In this document: positions 40,390 to 50,902 of the stretch, one piece after another | Numbering within the stretch: position 1 is the first letter of the stretch | Layout: the number at the start of each line of letters is the position of its first letter | Assembly (NCBI RefSeq): GCF_014837015.1 | Contig: NZ_JACSPT010000012.1 | Location: 32,653-96,652 of the forward strand | DNA length: 64,000 nt | Direction: 5' to 3' | Origin: Acinetobacter pecorum | GTDB lineage: Bacteria > Pseudomonadota > Gammaproteobacteria > Pseudomonadales > Moraxellaceae | Translations under genes and position numbers: made by a program | Notes under the pieces: generated by a model | Seen by the model: only the letters and a program-made list of their open reading frames with translations | Told to the model about the DNA's origin: nothing | Databases searched by the model: none

Positions 40390-40887
40390 ATGTGGATGTT
40401 CAAGACACGCACAATGCTGACTGCTGCTTTAATAGGCACGGCAATGTTATTACAAGCGTGTGGGAATGACAGTCAATCGACTGAAAAGCCAGAAATTAAA
40501 CCGGCACCTAAACTGAGCAATGATGCGACGACTTATGCCAAGGCTGCCTGGCAGCTGATCAATGAAGTGGACCCACTGGTTTATCATAAAGAAGTGGATC
40601 AGCTGGAAAGTCAGGTACGTCAACCGGTACGTAAACTGAGTACAGAGTGGCGCATTAATGTCAAAATGACAGATTCGGTGACTGAAGGGAAATATGCCAT
40701 GTGCCGTAAAGCCTTGACCAGTCTGGATATCTGGGCGCGCACTATCATCGAAAATGGTAATGGCCTGTCACAAAAGCAGGCAGATTATGAACGGGATAAA
40801 TTGCAATGCCAGAATGCGATTGCCAATCCTGCACTGGGAAATACTGATCCTAAACAGAAGGGTACAGCGATTGCCAATATGCAATAA
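40390..40887 (+). CDS. lipoprotein of unknown function
   Basis: The 165-residue protein has a signal peptide with lipobox LQAC near residue 24. The mature part is mostly helical, with cysteines in 'MCRKAL' and 'LQCQNA' that could pair. I recognise no family with confidence. The gene is divergent from azlCD and ends in a terminator. Confidence 0.75.
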   Translation: MWMFKTRTMLTAALIGTAMLLQACGNDSQSTEKPEIKPAPKLSNDATTYAKAAWQLINEVDPLVYHKEVDQLESQVRQPVRKLSTEWRINVKMTDSVTEGKYAMCRKALTSLDIWARTIIENGNGLSQKQADYERDKLQCQNAIANPALGNTDPKQKGTAIANMQ

Positions 40888-40912
40888 ATCCCTATTTGTT
40901 CAAATTTGCCCA

Positions 40913-40942
40913 AAAAAGCCAGTCATTCAGCCTGGCTTTTTA
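40913..40942 (+). terminator. intrinsic terminator after the lipoprotein gene
   Basis: AAAAAGCCAG at 40913-40922 pairs with CTGGCTTTTT at 40932-40941. Confidence 0.8.
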
Positions 40943-41442
40943 GCAAAATAAACTCTAAAAATAGGGCATCCACACTTGTTCTAATAAAAGCCGAATACAT
41001 CACAGATCAGGAGTGTGCTGCCAATCATGTATTGTATCAGCGTGCGTGTAAACATGGCCGATCTCCTCAAAGATTTAAAGTATGTTCAACGCTTTCAGAT
41101 AACGATAATTTACTGCTTCTCATTTTGTGCCTGCTGTACCTGCATGGATATTATTGATAGAAGTTTGATGAGGCTTACTTATAATAAATAATAAATTGCC
41201 ATGGTCTTGCTATTGATATGAAGTTCTAGCACATTTATAGGCATCATAAGGCAATGCAGGCGGGAGATAGCTCATCGTCAGGTTTCTTTGCGTAAAATAA
41301 AGCTGGGTTAATTTTCATAAGATTTAAGATACGCTTTAATTAAACCTTTATATATGCGAATAATTATTATTGTTAATGCGTGTTGATATTGTGCGCTGAC
41401 AGCAAGGTGGTTATATGTATGTCCCCTCTTTTAAAAGCAATA
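40943..41442. other. 500-base intergenic stretch, nothing supported
   Basis: This stretch between the lipoprotein gene and the ychF terminator is AT-rich. An open frame at 40906-41157 crosses the terminator, has no ribosome binding site and no family resemblance, so I do not call it. No RNA structure stands out. Confidence 0.4.
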
Positions 41443-41468
41443 AAAAAGCCCCAAGAAAGGGCTTTTTT
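41443..41468 (-). terminator. intrinsic terminator after ychF
   Basis: AAAAAGCCC at 41443-41451 pairs with GGGCTTTTT at 41459-41467; on the minus strand it is followed by Ts. Confidence 0.8.
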
Positions 41469-41481
41469 AAACAGTAAATAC

Positions 41482-42573
41482 TTAAACGTTAAAACGGAAG
41501 TGTAAAACGTCACCATCCTGAACGATGTAAGTTTTACCTTCTAGACGCCATTTACCGGCTTCTTTCGCTCCAGCTTCGCCGTTGTACTGCACGAAATCAT
41601 CATAAGCGATACATTCTGCACGGATAAAGCCTTTTTCAAAGTCGGTATGAATCACACCAGCTGCCTGTGGTGCAGTTGCGCCAACTTTCACGGTCCAGGC
41701 GCGAACTTCTTGCACGCCAGCGGTGAAATAAGTTTGTAGGCCAAGCAGTGAATAACCTGCACGAATGACCACGTTTAAACCCGGCTCTTCCATACCCATC
41801 GCTTCCAGGAATTCAGCACGGTCTTCATCTTCAAGCAATGAAATTTCAGCTTCAATCTGGTTGCAAAGTGGAACTACAATCGCATTTTCTTCAGCAGCTA
41901 ATTTTCTTACTGCATCTAAATGCGGGTTGTTTTCAAAACCGTCTTCAGCAACATTGGCAATATACATGGTTGGTTTAAGCGTCATTAAACCAAAACCACG
42001 TACCAGCTTGCGTTCGTCATCATCCAAATTCGCTGCGCGTGCCGGTTTACCTTCATTCAGTAAAGGCAGGATCTTTTCCAGCACTGCTTTAGTGGCAATC
42101 GCTTCTTTGTCACCACCCTTGGCAGATTTGGTTAAACGGGTTACAGCTTTCTCAACAGTGTCTAGGTCTGCAAGCGCAAGTTCGGTATTGATCGTTGCGA
42201 TGTCATCTAGTGGATCAATACGACCATTCACATGAATGACGTTTTCATCTTCAAAACAGCGCACAACATGAGCAATCGCATCAGTTTCGCGAATGTTTGC
42301 CAGGAACTGGTTGCCTAAGCCTTCGCCTTTAGATGCGCCTGCGACCAGACCTGCGATATCTACAAATTCCATAGTAGTTGGAATAATACGTTGCGGTTTA
42401 ACAATTTCTGCCAATTTGTCTAAACGTGGATCAGGAACAGGCACAATCCCGGTGTTTGGTTCGATCGTACAGAAAGGGAAGTTTTCTGCAGCAATAGCAG
42501 CTTTGGTTAAGGCATTGAAAAGTGTAGATTTACCAACGTTCGGCAAGCCGACAATACCGCAATTAAAACCCAT
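41482..42573 (-). CDS. ychF: redox-regulated ATPase YchF/OLA1
   Basis: YchF is a ribosome-associated Obg-family P-loop protein that prefers ATP to GTP. The 363-residue protein opens with the family start '[17 protein letters not shown]', containing the Walker A loop, then '[18 protein letters not shown]' and a C-terminal TGS domain ('[19 protein letters not shown]'-like end, residues about 280-360). I use ATG 42573, which matches the family; the frame extends four codons to a GTG at 42585. Confidence 0.94.
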   Translation of the reverse strand: MGFNCGIVGLPNVGKSTLFNALTKAAIAAENFPFCTIEPNTGIVPVPDPRLDKLAEIVKPQRIIPTTMEFVDIAGLVAGASKGEGLGNQFLANIRETDAIAHVVRCFEDENVIHVNGRIDPLDDIATINTELALADLDTVEKAVTRLTKSAKGGDKEAIATKAVLEKILPLLNEGKPARAANLDDDERKLVRGFGLMTLKPTMYIANVAEDGFENNPHLDAVRKLAAEENAIVVPLCNQIEAEISLLEDEDRAEFLEAMGMEEPGLNVVIRAGYSLLGLQTYFTAGVQEVRAWTVKVGATAPQAAGVIHTDFEKGFIRAECIAYDDFVQYNGEAGAKEAGKWRLEGKTYIVQDGDVLHFRFNV

Positions 42574-42869
42574 GAAATAACTCACAAAAGCGTTATATAA
42601 AAATTGCCCCCGATTTTACATGAAAGCACGGCTAAAGTCAGGTCATGCGCTTGCGGTTTATTGCAATCAAATACTTCTGGCTGCCTGATATGGGCTGTCA
42701 GGCTTAGCAGAATTTGTCATGAGTCCGTTAAATATGGAGATATAATCACCCAGTATTTTACTTTTGAATAAAAATCACATTGTTTTTCTAAAATTGAGTG
42801 ACTAAAGTATCTGAATAAAACAGTGGCTTACATATGCCCTAATCCAATAATCATAAACATGGAGTATAC

Positions 42870-43634
42870 ATGCGAACTTTATACCAGTTTCCGTTATCTC
42901 ACTTTTGCGAAAAAGCACGTTGGATGCTGGACCATAAAGAGCTGAATTATGTTGCTCACAATCTGATTCCCGGAGTACATCGCGCTTTTGCCCGCTTGAA
43001 AACCGGTCAGAATCGTCTGCCTATTTTGCGCGATCAGGACCGCTGGGTCGCAGATTCCACCCAGATTGCTTTATATCTGGATGATACTTATCCAGAGCAC
43101 CGCTTATTGTATGCAGAAGGACATTTTCGAAATAAAGCTTTAGAAATTAATGAAATTACGCTGGAATTAGGCCGTCATGTCCGCCGCTGGATGCTCTCTC
43201 AAGCGCTGACTTCTGATCATGAGTCTCTGGATATCTTAATTGGGGAGCAGGGCTATCTGCGCCAGTTTGAAAAATTTTCCAAACCTTTATTGAAAGCAAT
43301 GGTCGCCAAGGGTTATGCCTTGAATGAAGAAACTGTAGCAGAATCCAAACAGCATATTGAGGTGGCTGTACAGCAACTGAACCAGATGCTGGTCAGTCAA
43401 GGTGGGCACTATTTTGTCGGAAATCGTTTAGGTCTGGCAGATATTGCGGTTTGTTCCATGTTGGCACCGCTTTTGGCGATTCCAGGTACACCGTGGGAAA
43501 AGGAGAATTTTGAAAGCTTGTCTGAAGAATATCGTGACTATCAGCAGTACTTGAATCAGCTGCCACTAGGTGAATATATTTGCCGTACTTACCGAGCTGA
43601 ACGTAATGCACGGGTAGACTGGCGTGGTGTATAG
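42870..43634 (+). CDS. glutathione S-transferase family protein
   Basis: The 254-residue protein has an N-terminal thioredoxin-like GST domain ('LYQFPLSHFCEKARWMLDH', then 'NRLPILRDQDRWVADSTQI' with the cis-Pro and the glutathione-contacting Ser) and a C-terminal all-helical domain ('VGNRLGLADIAVCSMLAPL'). A Ser/Cys-type active site at 'SHFCEK' suggests a thiol-dependent class. The substrate is unknown. It is a single-gene unit. Confidence 0.85.
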   Translation: MRTLYQFPLSHFCEKARWMLDHKELNYVAHNLIPGVHRAFARLKTGQNRLPILRDQDRWVADSTQIALYLDDTYPEHRLLYAEGHFRNKALEINEITLELGRHVRRWMLSQALTSDHESLDILIGEQGYLRQFEKFSKPLLKAMVAKGYALNEETVAESKQHIEVAVQQLNQMLVSQGGHYFVGNRLGLADIAVCSMLAPLLAIPGTPWEKENFESLSEEYRDYQQYLNQLPLGEYICRTYRAERNARVDWRGV

Positions 43635-44187
43635 GTTTAATGCTACTTTCAAAATTTAAAAATGCGCATGAAATGTGCTTTTTAAGGCGATGATTAATTG
43701 AAAGGATTATTCTGAGAAAATTTCTCAGGAAGCAAACAGAATTAAAGCCAGATAAGATTTACCCAGTCAAAGTCATTTAAAATAGTGAAAATCCCTTCGA
43801 TCATGCTCGCATATCCAGATTGCCACAGATAGCAAAACCACGCATGATTTTTCACCTGCCCATCCGCCAACTCAATCGATAATAGCCACATTGACAATAA
43901 CCACCGAAATTATAATTATCGATTGTATTGATAATCTTAAATCGCTGAAAAATTTAGATGATTATCTATTTTAAGCCTCTTTGTGTGAATCTATTTTCAT
44001 ATGCTTGAAAGATGCCAGTTGAGTCAGGCGAATGATAGTAGGATCTGCGAAGCTATTATAATAGCGTCTACAATTTGAAAAATATTTTCAGAATATTAAA
44101 TTTTTGTGAAAAATAAATAATTGTTGTATAACAGAGAAAGTGCAAAAATTTCTGCATTTACTGTTTATTGATATATAGAGTACAAAA
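43635..44187. other. 550-base intergenic stretch, nothing supported
   Basis: Between the GST gene and the Lrp/AsnC gene I see no reading frame with a ribosome binding site and no clear terminator or RNA fold. The region turns strongly AT-rich from about 43,900 and must include the promoter of the regulator gene. Confidence 0.4.
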
Positions 44188-44658
44188 ATGGAACTGGATC
44201 GTTTCGATAAACATATTCTGGAAATATTGACGCATGAAGATGTCAATTTGAATGAGCTGTCCGAGCGGGTAAATTTATCTGTCAGTTCGGTGCATCGCAG
44301 GATCAAACACTTAATAGATCATAATATTATTAGTGGCTTAAAGCGTGAAATCAATTACCAGAAATTGGGTTTCAGCCTGCATGTACTGTTACAGGTATCT
44401 TTAAGCAAACATGATAGCGACACTTTTGCCAAATTTCTGGAAGAGCTGGAAAGTATTCCTGAAGTGATTAATGCCTTTTTGGTCACTGGTCAGTCGGCAG
44501 ATTTTATTGTCGAAGTGGTGGCACGTGATATGGAAAATTATAGTGAAATCCTGCTCAAACGGATTGGGAAAATTGAACATGTGGTTGCGCTGCATTCGAG
44601 CTTTGTCATTAAAGAATATAATGTTTTTAACTGTAGCGGATTACTCAATAAGGTTTAA
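44188..44658 (+). CDS. Lrp/AsnC family transcriptional regulator
   Basis: The 156-residue protein has an N-terminal winged helix-turn-helix ('DKHILEILTHEDVNLNELSE' region, then 'VNLSVSSVHRRIKHL') and a C-terminal RAM/AsnC ligand domain ('VINAFLVTGQSADFIVEV'). Such proteins form dimers or octamers and answer to amino acids. Its target is not evident; the neighbours are yebC (convergent) and a GST gene. Confidence 0.92.
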   Translation: MELDRFDKHILEILTHEDVNLNELSERVNLSVSSVHRRIKHLIDHNIISGLKREINYQKLGFSLHVLLQVSLSKHDSDTFAKFLEELESIPEVINAFLVTGQSADFIVEVVARDMENYSEILLKRIGKIEHVVALHSSFVIKEYNVFNCSGLLNKV

Positions 44659-44687
44659 TCCCAGATGAGCATGGCAGATAGCAATAA

Positions 44688-44714
44688 AAAACGCACCCAG
44701 GGGTGCGTTTTTTG
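44688..44714. terminator. bidirectional terminator, Lrp-type gene / yebC
   Basis: AAAACGCACCC at 44688-44698 pairs with GGGTGCGTTTT at 44701-44711 between converging genes; A and T runs flank both sides. Confidence 0.8.
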
Positions 44715-44726
44715 AATCAGTGATAG

Positions 44727-45476
44727 TTAAGCATCCAGTTCTGCTAAAACGGCATCTGAGAATTCAACGTTGGTATATACGTTCTGGACATCATCCAAGT
44801 CTTCAAGCATATCAATCATTTTCATGATTTTTTTCGCTTGATCGATGTCTGTGATTTCTGCTTTGGTTGAAGGGCTCATCACCACTTCAGCGTTATCGGA
44901 TTTTAAACCTGCAGCAGTTAGAGCATCTTGAACATCACCGAAAGCTTCAGGTGTGGTAATGACCAGAATTTCATCTTCAGTGACTTCAATATCTTCAGCA
45001 CCTGCTTCTAATGCCACTTCCATGATTTGATCTTCCAAAGACACATCTTCAAAAGTGATCTCGCCACGTTTAGTGAACAGGAAGGCAACCGAGCCGTTGG
45101 TGCCTAGGTTACCGTCAGTTTTAGAGAAGCAATGACGTACGTCAGGTACGGTACGGTTCAAGTTGTCAGTCATGGTTTCAACAATAACCGCAACACCACC
45201 TACACCATAACCTTCGTAGGTCACTTCTTTCAGGTCGTCGTTATCTTCGCCACCAGCACCACGTTGAATGGCACGGTTGATCACGTCACGTGTCATATTC
45301 ACTGATAATGCTTTTTCAACCACAGCACGTAGACGAGGGTTGCTTGCAGTATCTGGACCACCAAGCTTTGCAGCAGTGGTTAATTCACGAATGTATTTGG
45401 TAAAAACTTTACCACGACTCGCATCTTGTTTTGCTTTGCGATGCTTAATATTGGCCCACTTGGAATGACCCGCCAT
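44727..45476 (-). CDS. yebC: YebC/PmpR family protein
   Basis: The 249-residue protein matches the YebC family from its first residues ('[19 protein letters not shown]') through '[19 protein letters not shown]'. Members act as DNA-binding regulators or, as shown in several bacteria, relieve ribosome stalling at proline runs. Length is normal. The start has a CAAGGAG-type ribosome binding site. Confidence 0.95.
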   Translation of the reverse strand: MAGHSKWANIKHRKAKQDASRGKVFTKYIRELTTAAKLGGPDTASNPRLRAVVEKALSVNMTRDVINRAIQRGAGGEDNDDLKEVTYEGYGVGGVAVIVETMTDNLNRTVPDVRHCFSKTDGNLGTNGSVAFLFTKRGEITFEDVSLEDQIMEVALEAGAEDIEVTEDEILVITTPEAFGDVQDALTAAGLKSDNAEVVMSPSTKAEITDIDQAKKIMKMIDMLEDLDDVQNVYTNVEFSDAVLAELDA

Positions 45477-45724
45477 GCGAACTATGCTCCTTGTAGATTG
45501 GCTGTATGCCTATCAGAATGCCGAAATTCTACCATAAGCGTTTTTTTAAAAAAAAGTGCCTGGATTTGAGATTTCAGGATAAAAACAAAAAAAGTGCAAT
45601 ATCGAGAAAAATATTCTAAAGAGGATAAGGGGATTTATAATTCTATTTATGCATTTATATAGACAGATGACCAAGGCATAACAGCAAAATTGCTGTTTAT
45701 GCCCGTACTTTTCTTTTAAAAAGC

Positions 45725-46318
45725 TTATTCAGGAATAACGATATCCAGACCAACTTTGTCTTTATAAAGTTGCTTGATCAAAGCCAGGTCATGCGCAAGG
45801 TCTGTTGGATAGATCTTGCCCAGAATGCCACCTTGCTTAGTTTTGGAGTTGGCATATAACAGCACGATCGGTACATTGGCAGCCTTGGCAATATGCCAGA
45901 AACCGGTGCGAATCGGTTTGCGCGCTTCACCCTGTTTGGCCCGTGTTGCTTCTGGTGCAATCACCAGATTAAACTTTTCATTGTTCTGAAAATGTTCCAC
46001 CATCTGGGTCACGATATCTTTATTGGCCTTGCGGTCAACTGGAATACCCCCTACAGCTTTTAATAGCGGTTTGAATGGACCTTTAAATAATTCTTTTTTA
46101 ATTAGGGTGTGAATTTTGAGGTCATAAATCTGGAACAGTGCAATTGACAACACAGCATCCATCATTGAAGTATGTTCAAATCCAATAATGACCTGTTTGT
46201 CTTCAAGCACATCTGGTTCGACATGATATTGCCAACCTGCAAGTTTAAATGCAGATTCGCCAAGGAATTTATTTAGCATAAGTACAGAGAAGTAAAAACC
46301 GTATGAAGAGAACTGCAT
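45725..46318 (-). CDS. 1-acyl-sn-glycerol-3-phosphate acyltransferase-like protein
   Basis: The 197-residue protein has the PlsC-family HX4D motif in 'EHTSMMDAVL' and a later 'GGIPVDR' and 'APEATRAK' that correspond to motifs II and III. It should acylate lysophosphatidate or a related lysolipid at the inner membrane. It is shorter than PlsC and resembles small stand-alone acyltransferases, so the acceptor is uncertain. Confidence 0.85.
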   Translation of the reverse strand: MQFSSYGFYFSVLMLNKFLGESAFKLAGWQYHVEPDVLEDKQVIIGFEHTSMMDAVLSIALFQIYDLKIHTLIKKELFKGPFKPLLKAVGGIPVDRKANKDIVTQMVEHFQNNEKFNLVIAPEATRAKQGEARKPIRTGFWHIAKAANVPIVLLYANSKTKQGGILGKIYPTDLAHDLALIKQLYKDKVGLDIVIPE

Positions 46319-46604
46319 AATTTCATCTTGTTCGATGATACAGTCAATAGGCTTTCCAATAAAATCGGTGAATAATGTAAAAATCTATGATTTATTCATT
46401 TTTTTAAATTAAAAATTAAGAGTTAAAATATATAAGAAAAATCACACTAATATTTTATGAGTATTACTGAATATAAAAAAAGTCTTAAAATGGTGAAAAA
46501 ATGACTATTCAGAACACATTTTAATTATTAGACTTTTGTCGAAGAAGAGACCCTATACAGGTCTTTTCTATTTTCGTATTCTTTCTACGCTGAGATTGAA
46601 AAGT

Positions 46605-46724
46605 ATGACTTACATTGCAGCCTTTATAGTGTCTATGCTGATTTTGGCACTCATAATTGTATGGTCTTTAATCGAAATCAAACAGGATTTGCGTAAAGAC
46701 GAAGAAATGAAGTCTGAATTCTAG
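46605..46724 (+). CDS. possible 39-residue membrane protein
   Basis: From ATG 46605 the frame encodes one transmembrane helix (about residues 3-22) and a charged tail ending 'LRKDEEMKSEF'. The upstream frame opens at 46536 with a polar N-terminus that seems less likely. A weak GAAAAG stretch precedes the ATG. No family is recognised. Confidence 0.4.
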   Translation: MTYIAAFIVSMLILALIIVWSLIEIKQDLRKDEEMKSEF

Positions 46725-47077
46725 TGCTTTCCTCTATTTCGGCTAAATGCTTTTTTCTCTAAATCTCTGTTCATCTAATAAAGAATTTTGATACCTTATA
46801 GATATACTAAGACGTTAAATCTATCAATTTAAGGATGAGATTGATAAGATGAGGTTGAAATTCAGAGGTTCATTTGTTTTGAATTGCCTGTTATTTTCTC
46901 AAGCCTGAGAAGGCTCTTATACTGAAGTCTTAAATAGCCGATATTCTGGTTTAGACAACTCACTCATAATTGCTGCCTAAATGTTCAAGTGGTCATAAAA
47001 TTACTTGTCTTTCCAAAAAATCTTAGCTAGTATTCATGACGCCTGAACTTATTGATAAATAAAGTTTTCAGCATTTA

Positions 47078-47157
<80 letters not shown>

Positions 47158-47162
47158 TTTTC

Positions 47163-47190
47163 AAGGACTTACAGTAACTGTAAGTCCTTT
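47163..47190 (+). terminator. element-encoded terminator after the tRNA gene
   Basis: AAGGACTTACAG at 47163-47174 pairs perfectly with CTGTAAGTCCTT at 47178-47189 and is followed by Ts on the plus strand, 8 bases after the CCA. It overlaps the last codons of the integrase gene on the other strand. It would replace the tRNA gene's own terminator, which integration has moved to 60706-60740. Confidence 0.75.
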
Positions 47191-48206
47191 TTAATTTCAT
47201 GCTGTGGCACATTTGTGCCATAAAGTATGGAACTTACGACTTCAGCATGTCTACTTAAATTTGCTGGAGCTAAGTGAGCATATCTTCTGACCATCTCAGA
47301 ACTTTGCCAACCACCCATCTCCTGAAGATCATATAAGGGTGTGCCATTTTGCACTAACCAGCTAGCCCAAGTATGTCTTAGATCATGCCAACGAAAGTTG
47401 ACTATTCCAGCTCGATCTAAAGCTTTCCGCCAAGCCCGTGTATTTATATTTGCAATAGGCTTTTTACGGTATGTAAAAACATATTCTGGATGATTCCCAA
47501 GCTGAGTTTTAAGTAAATTAACTACATGTTCACTTAACGAAACATGGATATCTTCTTTACCTTTTGCTTGATCACCATAAATCCATGCCGTTTTTCGTTT
47601 TAAATCAACTTGTTGCCAAGTAAGATTTAAAATATTAGCTTGTCTTAGTCCAGTTGAAAGAGCAAATACCGTTACTATTTTCTGATGGGGAGGTAGCTCA
47701 TCAAGTAAAATCTTAACTTGCTCAGCTGTAATCCATCTAACACGGCGTTTGATTTCTTTATACATTCTTACTTTCGGTGCTTTATCAATCCATTCCCATT
47801 CGTTACAAGCTTTATTAAGGATTGCTCGAACTAAGGCAAGGTATCGATTTGCAGTTGCAGCACTCGATTCTCGTTTTTTAACTTCACCTATCGAAATAAT
47901 TTCATCGCGAGAAATGTCCATTAGGATTTTCCCACGAAGAAACTGCTGTAACCAGGTTAATTTACTGACATCATCTTGGTGGGTATTCTTATGCTGAGTT
48001 TCATCCAACCAACGTATACCGGCTTGATCCCAAGTATAAGTTGGTCTATCACCTAGCTTTTGTACTCGCCAAAATTCAGCTTTTAATCGATCATGGAATT
48101 CTTGCGCTTCGACTTTATTTTCCGTTGCAGTAGTACGTCTAATTCGCTTACCGCTCGGTGTGGTGAAGTCGACCCACCATATGTTGTTGCGTTTAATAAG
48201 TGACAT
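47169..48206 (-). CDS. int: tyrosine-type site-specific integrase
   Basis: The 345-residue recombinase would insert the element at, and help excise it from, the tRNA gene. An N-terminal SAM-like core-binding domain covers about 57-145 and the catalytic domain about 157-325. Catalytic residues visible are R188 in 'STGLRQANIL', H274 and R277 in 'WHDLRHTWAS', W300 in 'GGWQS' (where many enzymes have His) and nucleophile Y309 in 'RRYAHLAP'. A GGAG ribosome binding site precedes ATG 48206. Its 5' end overlaps the excisionase-like frame by 124 bases. Confidence 0.95.
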   Translation of the reverse strand: MSLIKRNNIWWVDFTTPSGKRIRRTTATENKVEAQEFHDRLKAEFWRVQKLGDRPTYTWDQAGIRWLDETQHKNTHQDDVSKLTWLQQFLRGKILMDISRDEIISIGEVKKRESSAATANRYLALVRAILNKACNEWEWIDKAPKVRMYKEIKRRVRWITAEQVKILLDELPPHQKIVTVFALSTGLRQANILNLTWQQVDLKRKTAWIYGDQAKGKEDIHVSLSEHVVNLLKTQLGNHPEYVFTYRKKPIANINTRAWRKALDRAGIVNFRWHDLRHTWASWLVQNGTPLYDLQEMGGWQSSEMVRRYAHLAPANLSRHAEVVSSILYGTNVPQHEIKKDLQLL

Positions 48207-48415
48207 TTTTTTAACTCCGTTTGTGAAGTCACTTGCAACGCTTGCCTTGGACTAGCATAAAGTGAGCGTAAATATTCAGCAAGATCATCTTCGATAAAAA
48301 CCCATGATTTTGCTGGTTTAGCTGCTGGAATTTGTCCTAGCCTAGCTCTTCTACGCAGTTCTTCAGGGTGCATGTGTAGAAAAGCTGCTGCTTCAATCAG
48401 GCTTAGCGTTTGCAT
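48083..48415 (-). CDS. excisionase-like helix-turn-helix protein
   Basis: From ATG 48415, which has a GGTGAG ribosome binding site, the product is 110 residues. The first 55 form a MerR/Xis-type winged helix ('SLIEAAAFLHMHPEELRRRA', 'AAKPAKSWVFIEDDLAEYL'). It lies just before int on the same strand, as recombination directionality factors often do. The C-terminal half, in the region overlapping int, is basic and may be unstructured. It could also act as a repressor of the operon. Confidence 0.8.
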   Translation of the reverse strand: MQTLSLIEAAAFLHMHPEELRRRARLGQIPAAKPAKSWVFIEDDLAEYLRSLYASPRQALQVTSQTELKKCHLLNATTYGGSTSPHRAVSELDVLLQRKIKSKRKNSMID

Positions 48416-48433
48416 GTGACTCACCAGAAATTC

Positions 48434-50902
48434 TTATAATTCAATTTGTTGTTCAGATTCAGATACTAAGACATAATCAAGGCTGGTATCTTTTTGTCTT
48501 GATCGTCCCATTTTTTGCTCAAGCTGTGTTTCAATTTCTGAGCTGCAATAAAAATGTGTTCGTTCTCTAGCACGACTGGCAGCAACATAACTCCATTCCC
48601 GATCCATCATTGAATCTGACCCCAATACAAACGCTCGATCAACAGTCATTCCTTGGGCTTTATGCACAGATAGGGCATAAGCATGATCAATTGAGGAATA
48701 AGCCGACCTTATGTTTTCATCATCAGTTAGACTGAATTCCACTGTTTGACCATCTTCACTTTCAACCTGAAATTGCCAATAACCATCTTTGTTAATCTGA
48801 ATCTGCTTTAATGTTCCCACATCACCATTAGTAATCCCCAACTTTCGTGCATTTTTACAAAATAGAATTTGATCACCTATCGCAAAAGTACGAAATGAAT
48901 GCACATTATTATGGATGGTTTCAACTTCACAGCTTGCACCTAGCAGCCCGAAACTCTGCATTTTTAAACGTGCAGCTTGGTTGAGTTGGTATAAATCGGC
49001 TCTTGTTCCTGCCATCATCAAAGTTGACGCAAAAGGTTGCTCTAGCTTGGCTTTCCACCAGTCCTCAACTAAATTTTGTATTACCTTTTCTTGAGTGGGT
49101 TGTACATGCAGATTCCCTTGTTTACGCATAGCTTCTAATGCTTGCTCACTTTGACCTATGGCAAGCTGCATAACAATCTTTCGATCTTCTAGCATTTTTT
49201 GTCTCTGAATATTTTGCAGTGAGACATAACCTAAATTTTCTGTTAATAATCGGAACACACCGCCTGCGTCAATTGGTTGTAATTGCTGATGATCACCAAC
49301 CAAAACTACTTTGGCTTGTGCTTGTTCTGCATGATCAAGTATTTGTGTCAACTGTCTTGCCCCAACCATGCTAGCTTCATCAATCACCAATACAGTTTTA
49401 TTGGTCAATACTATTTTTTCAGTATTAAGTTGATGAATCAATGAATGCAAAGTTTGAGATGGGATATCCGTAGATTCTTGCAGGCCTTGAGCTGCTTTTG
49501 CGGCTAGGGCTGCACCTCTTACATCCAAACCTTGCTGTTCCCAAGCTAGATGTGCAACACCTAACAGATAGCCTTTTCCTGTGCCAGCCATGCCTTGCAC
49601 AATTTTCACACCACCTTTTTCAGTAATAATATGCTCAAATGCCCGTTGTTGTTCTTTGGTCAAATTTGCATGTTTAATCAAGAGTGGGTCTATAACAATT
49701 TGATGCTGCGTTTCATATTGCCTATGTTTCGCTTGATCAAGTAAATGCTGTTCTAAAGCCAGTTGCGTTTGAGTGGTAAAGCGCAACTCGCTTTGATTAA
49801 GACCGCGATCTAGCTTGGGGTTAATAGAGTGCAATCGTACCAATTCGGGATCATGCAATATTTTCTCAACATATTGATTTACACCTTCAGCATGGAGATG
49901 ACCTTGGCTTGCAACGGCCACCGCATAATAAAGTTGCTGTGGTGTAAAGGTAGACATTTGTTGATGTAGCTCACCAAATATTTCCATTGGATTGAGCAAT
50001 GAATTTTCCATTGATTGAAAACTTTGGCATTGCTGTACCAAATCAGGTTCATAACCTAATGATGCTGCCTCAGCTTGCCATTGTTGAAACAATACAAAAC
50101 GTGAAATTTCATCTGCTTTCTTGCCACGGGTTGCAAAAGTGGCAATCTGCATACCTTGTGCACTGGTTACGCCATATTTTTCTGCTTGTTCAACGATAGC
50201 ATTTCTACGTTTAGAAAAAGCATCACACAAATCTTTCGGTATTCCTTTGATTGAAAATGATTTATTTACCTCTGGTTCAACCTGAAAACCTAGTCTTTGT
50301 AATTGGTGTGACAATTCAGCACGATAGACTGCACCTGTCGCTTGCTTCCAACGTGAATCAAAATCAATAGCGCATACAGAACTGTCTACTCGTAAGCCGA
50401 GATTAGCCACCAGAACATGGGTATGTAAGTGAGGATCTTGCGTACGGCTTGTGCTATGTTCGTAAGCAGCAGCAATGATATGATGAATAGACCCCGAATT
50501 TTCCCCACGATCTCGACTGCTAAATGCGTGTTGTTCCAAGAACTTAATCCCTGCTTCAACTGATTTTTTTTGTGCTGCTTGTATAGCTGTACGAGTTTCT
50601 TGATCAGCTAATGCCCATATAACACTCACACTTTTTGGGGCAGAAAATGTCATATCCCAGCCGCCTTTGTGGTCAATTCCAGCATTTGAGGCCAAAGCCT
50701 CACCCGATATAGGGTGATAGCCTTGTAGCATTTTTCCTAATTCACCTGAGCTCACTTCACCATTCAGGTATAGTGTGGATCGTAATTGGCCAAGCCAATA
50801 TCCAGATGGCTCACCACCCAATTCATAGTAATCTTCGGTTGCCAAACTCTCATAATATTGTACAGCTTGCTCACTGTTAGATATGGATTTAAAACTCATC
50901 AT
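48434..50902 (-). CDS. MobF-family conjugative relaxase-helicase
   Basis: This 822-residue protein is a TrwC/TraI-type relaxase that nicks the element's transfer origin and unwinds it. The TrwC domain (about 10-290) has two tyrosine pairs, Y16-Y17 and Y25-Y26, and the metal-binding three-histidine motif H158, H160, H162. The helicase half has Walker A 'GMAGTGKG' with K443, Walker B 'VLVIDEASMVGARQL', and a late UvrD-like motif 'SIDHAYALSVHKAQGMT'. It is shorter than R388 TrwC (966 aa). Its start overlaps the coupling-protein stop by four bases. Confidence 0.93.
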   Translation of the reverse strand: MMSFKSISNSEQAVQYYESLATEDYYELGGEPSGYWLGQLRSTLYLNGEVSSGELGKMLQGYHPISGEALASNAGIDHKGGWDMTFSAPKSVSVIWALADQETRTAIQAAQKKSVEAGIKFLEQHAFSSRDRGENSGSIHHIIAAAYEHSTSRTQDPHLHTHVLVANLGLRVDSSVCAIDFDSRWKQATGAVYRAELSHQLQRLGFQVEPEVNKSFSIKGIPKDLCDAFSKRRNAIVEQAEKYGVTSAQGMQIATFATRGKKADEISRFVLFQQWQAEAASLGYEPDLVQQCQSFQSMENSLLNPMEIFGELHQQMSTFTPQQLYYAVAVASQGHLHAEGVNQYVEKILHDPELVRLHSINPKLDRGLNQSELRFTTQTQLALEQHLLDQAKHRQYETQHQIVIDPLLIKHANLTKEQQRAFEHIITEKGGVKIVQGMAGTGKGYLLGVAHLAWEQQGLDVRGAALAAKAAQGLQESTDIPSQTLHSLIHQLNTEKIVLTNKTVLVIDEASMVGARQLTQILDHAEQAQAKVVLVGDHQQLQPIDAGGVFRLLTENLGYVSLQNIQRQKMLEDRKIVMQLAIGQSEQALEAMRKQGNLHVQPTQEKVIQNLVEDWWKAKLEQPFASTLMMAGTRADLYQLNQAARLKMQSFGLLGASCEVETIHNNVHSFRTFAIGDQILFCKNARKLGITNGDVGTLKQIQINKDGYWQFQVESEDGQTVEFSLTDDENIRSAYSSIDHAYALSVHKAQGMTVDRAFVLGSDSMMDREWSYVAASRARERTHFYCSSEIETQLEQKMGRSRQKDTSLDYVLVSESEQQIEL

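Noticed and set aside
40906..41157. Plus-strand 83-residue frame after the lipoprotein gene
   Set aside because: It runs through a strong terminator, lacks a ribosome binding site and has no recognisable composition.
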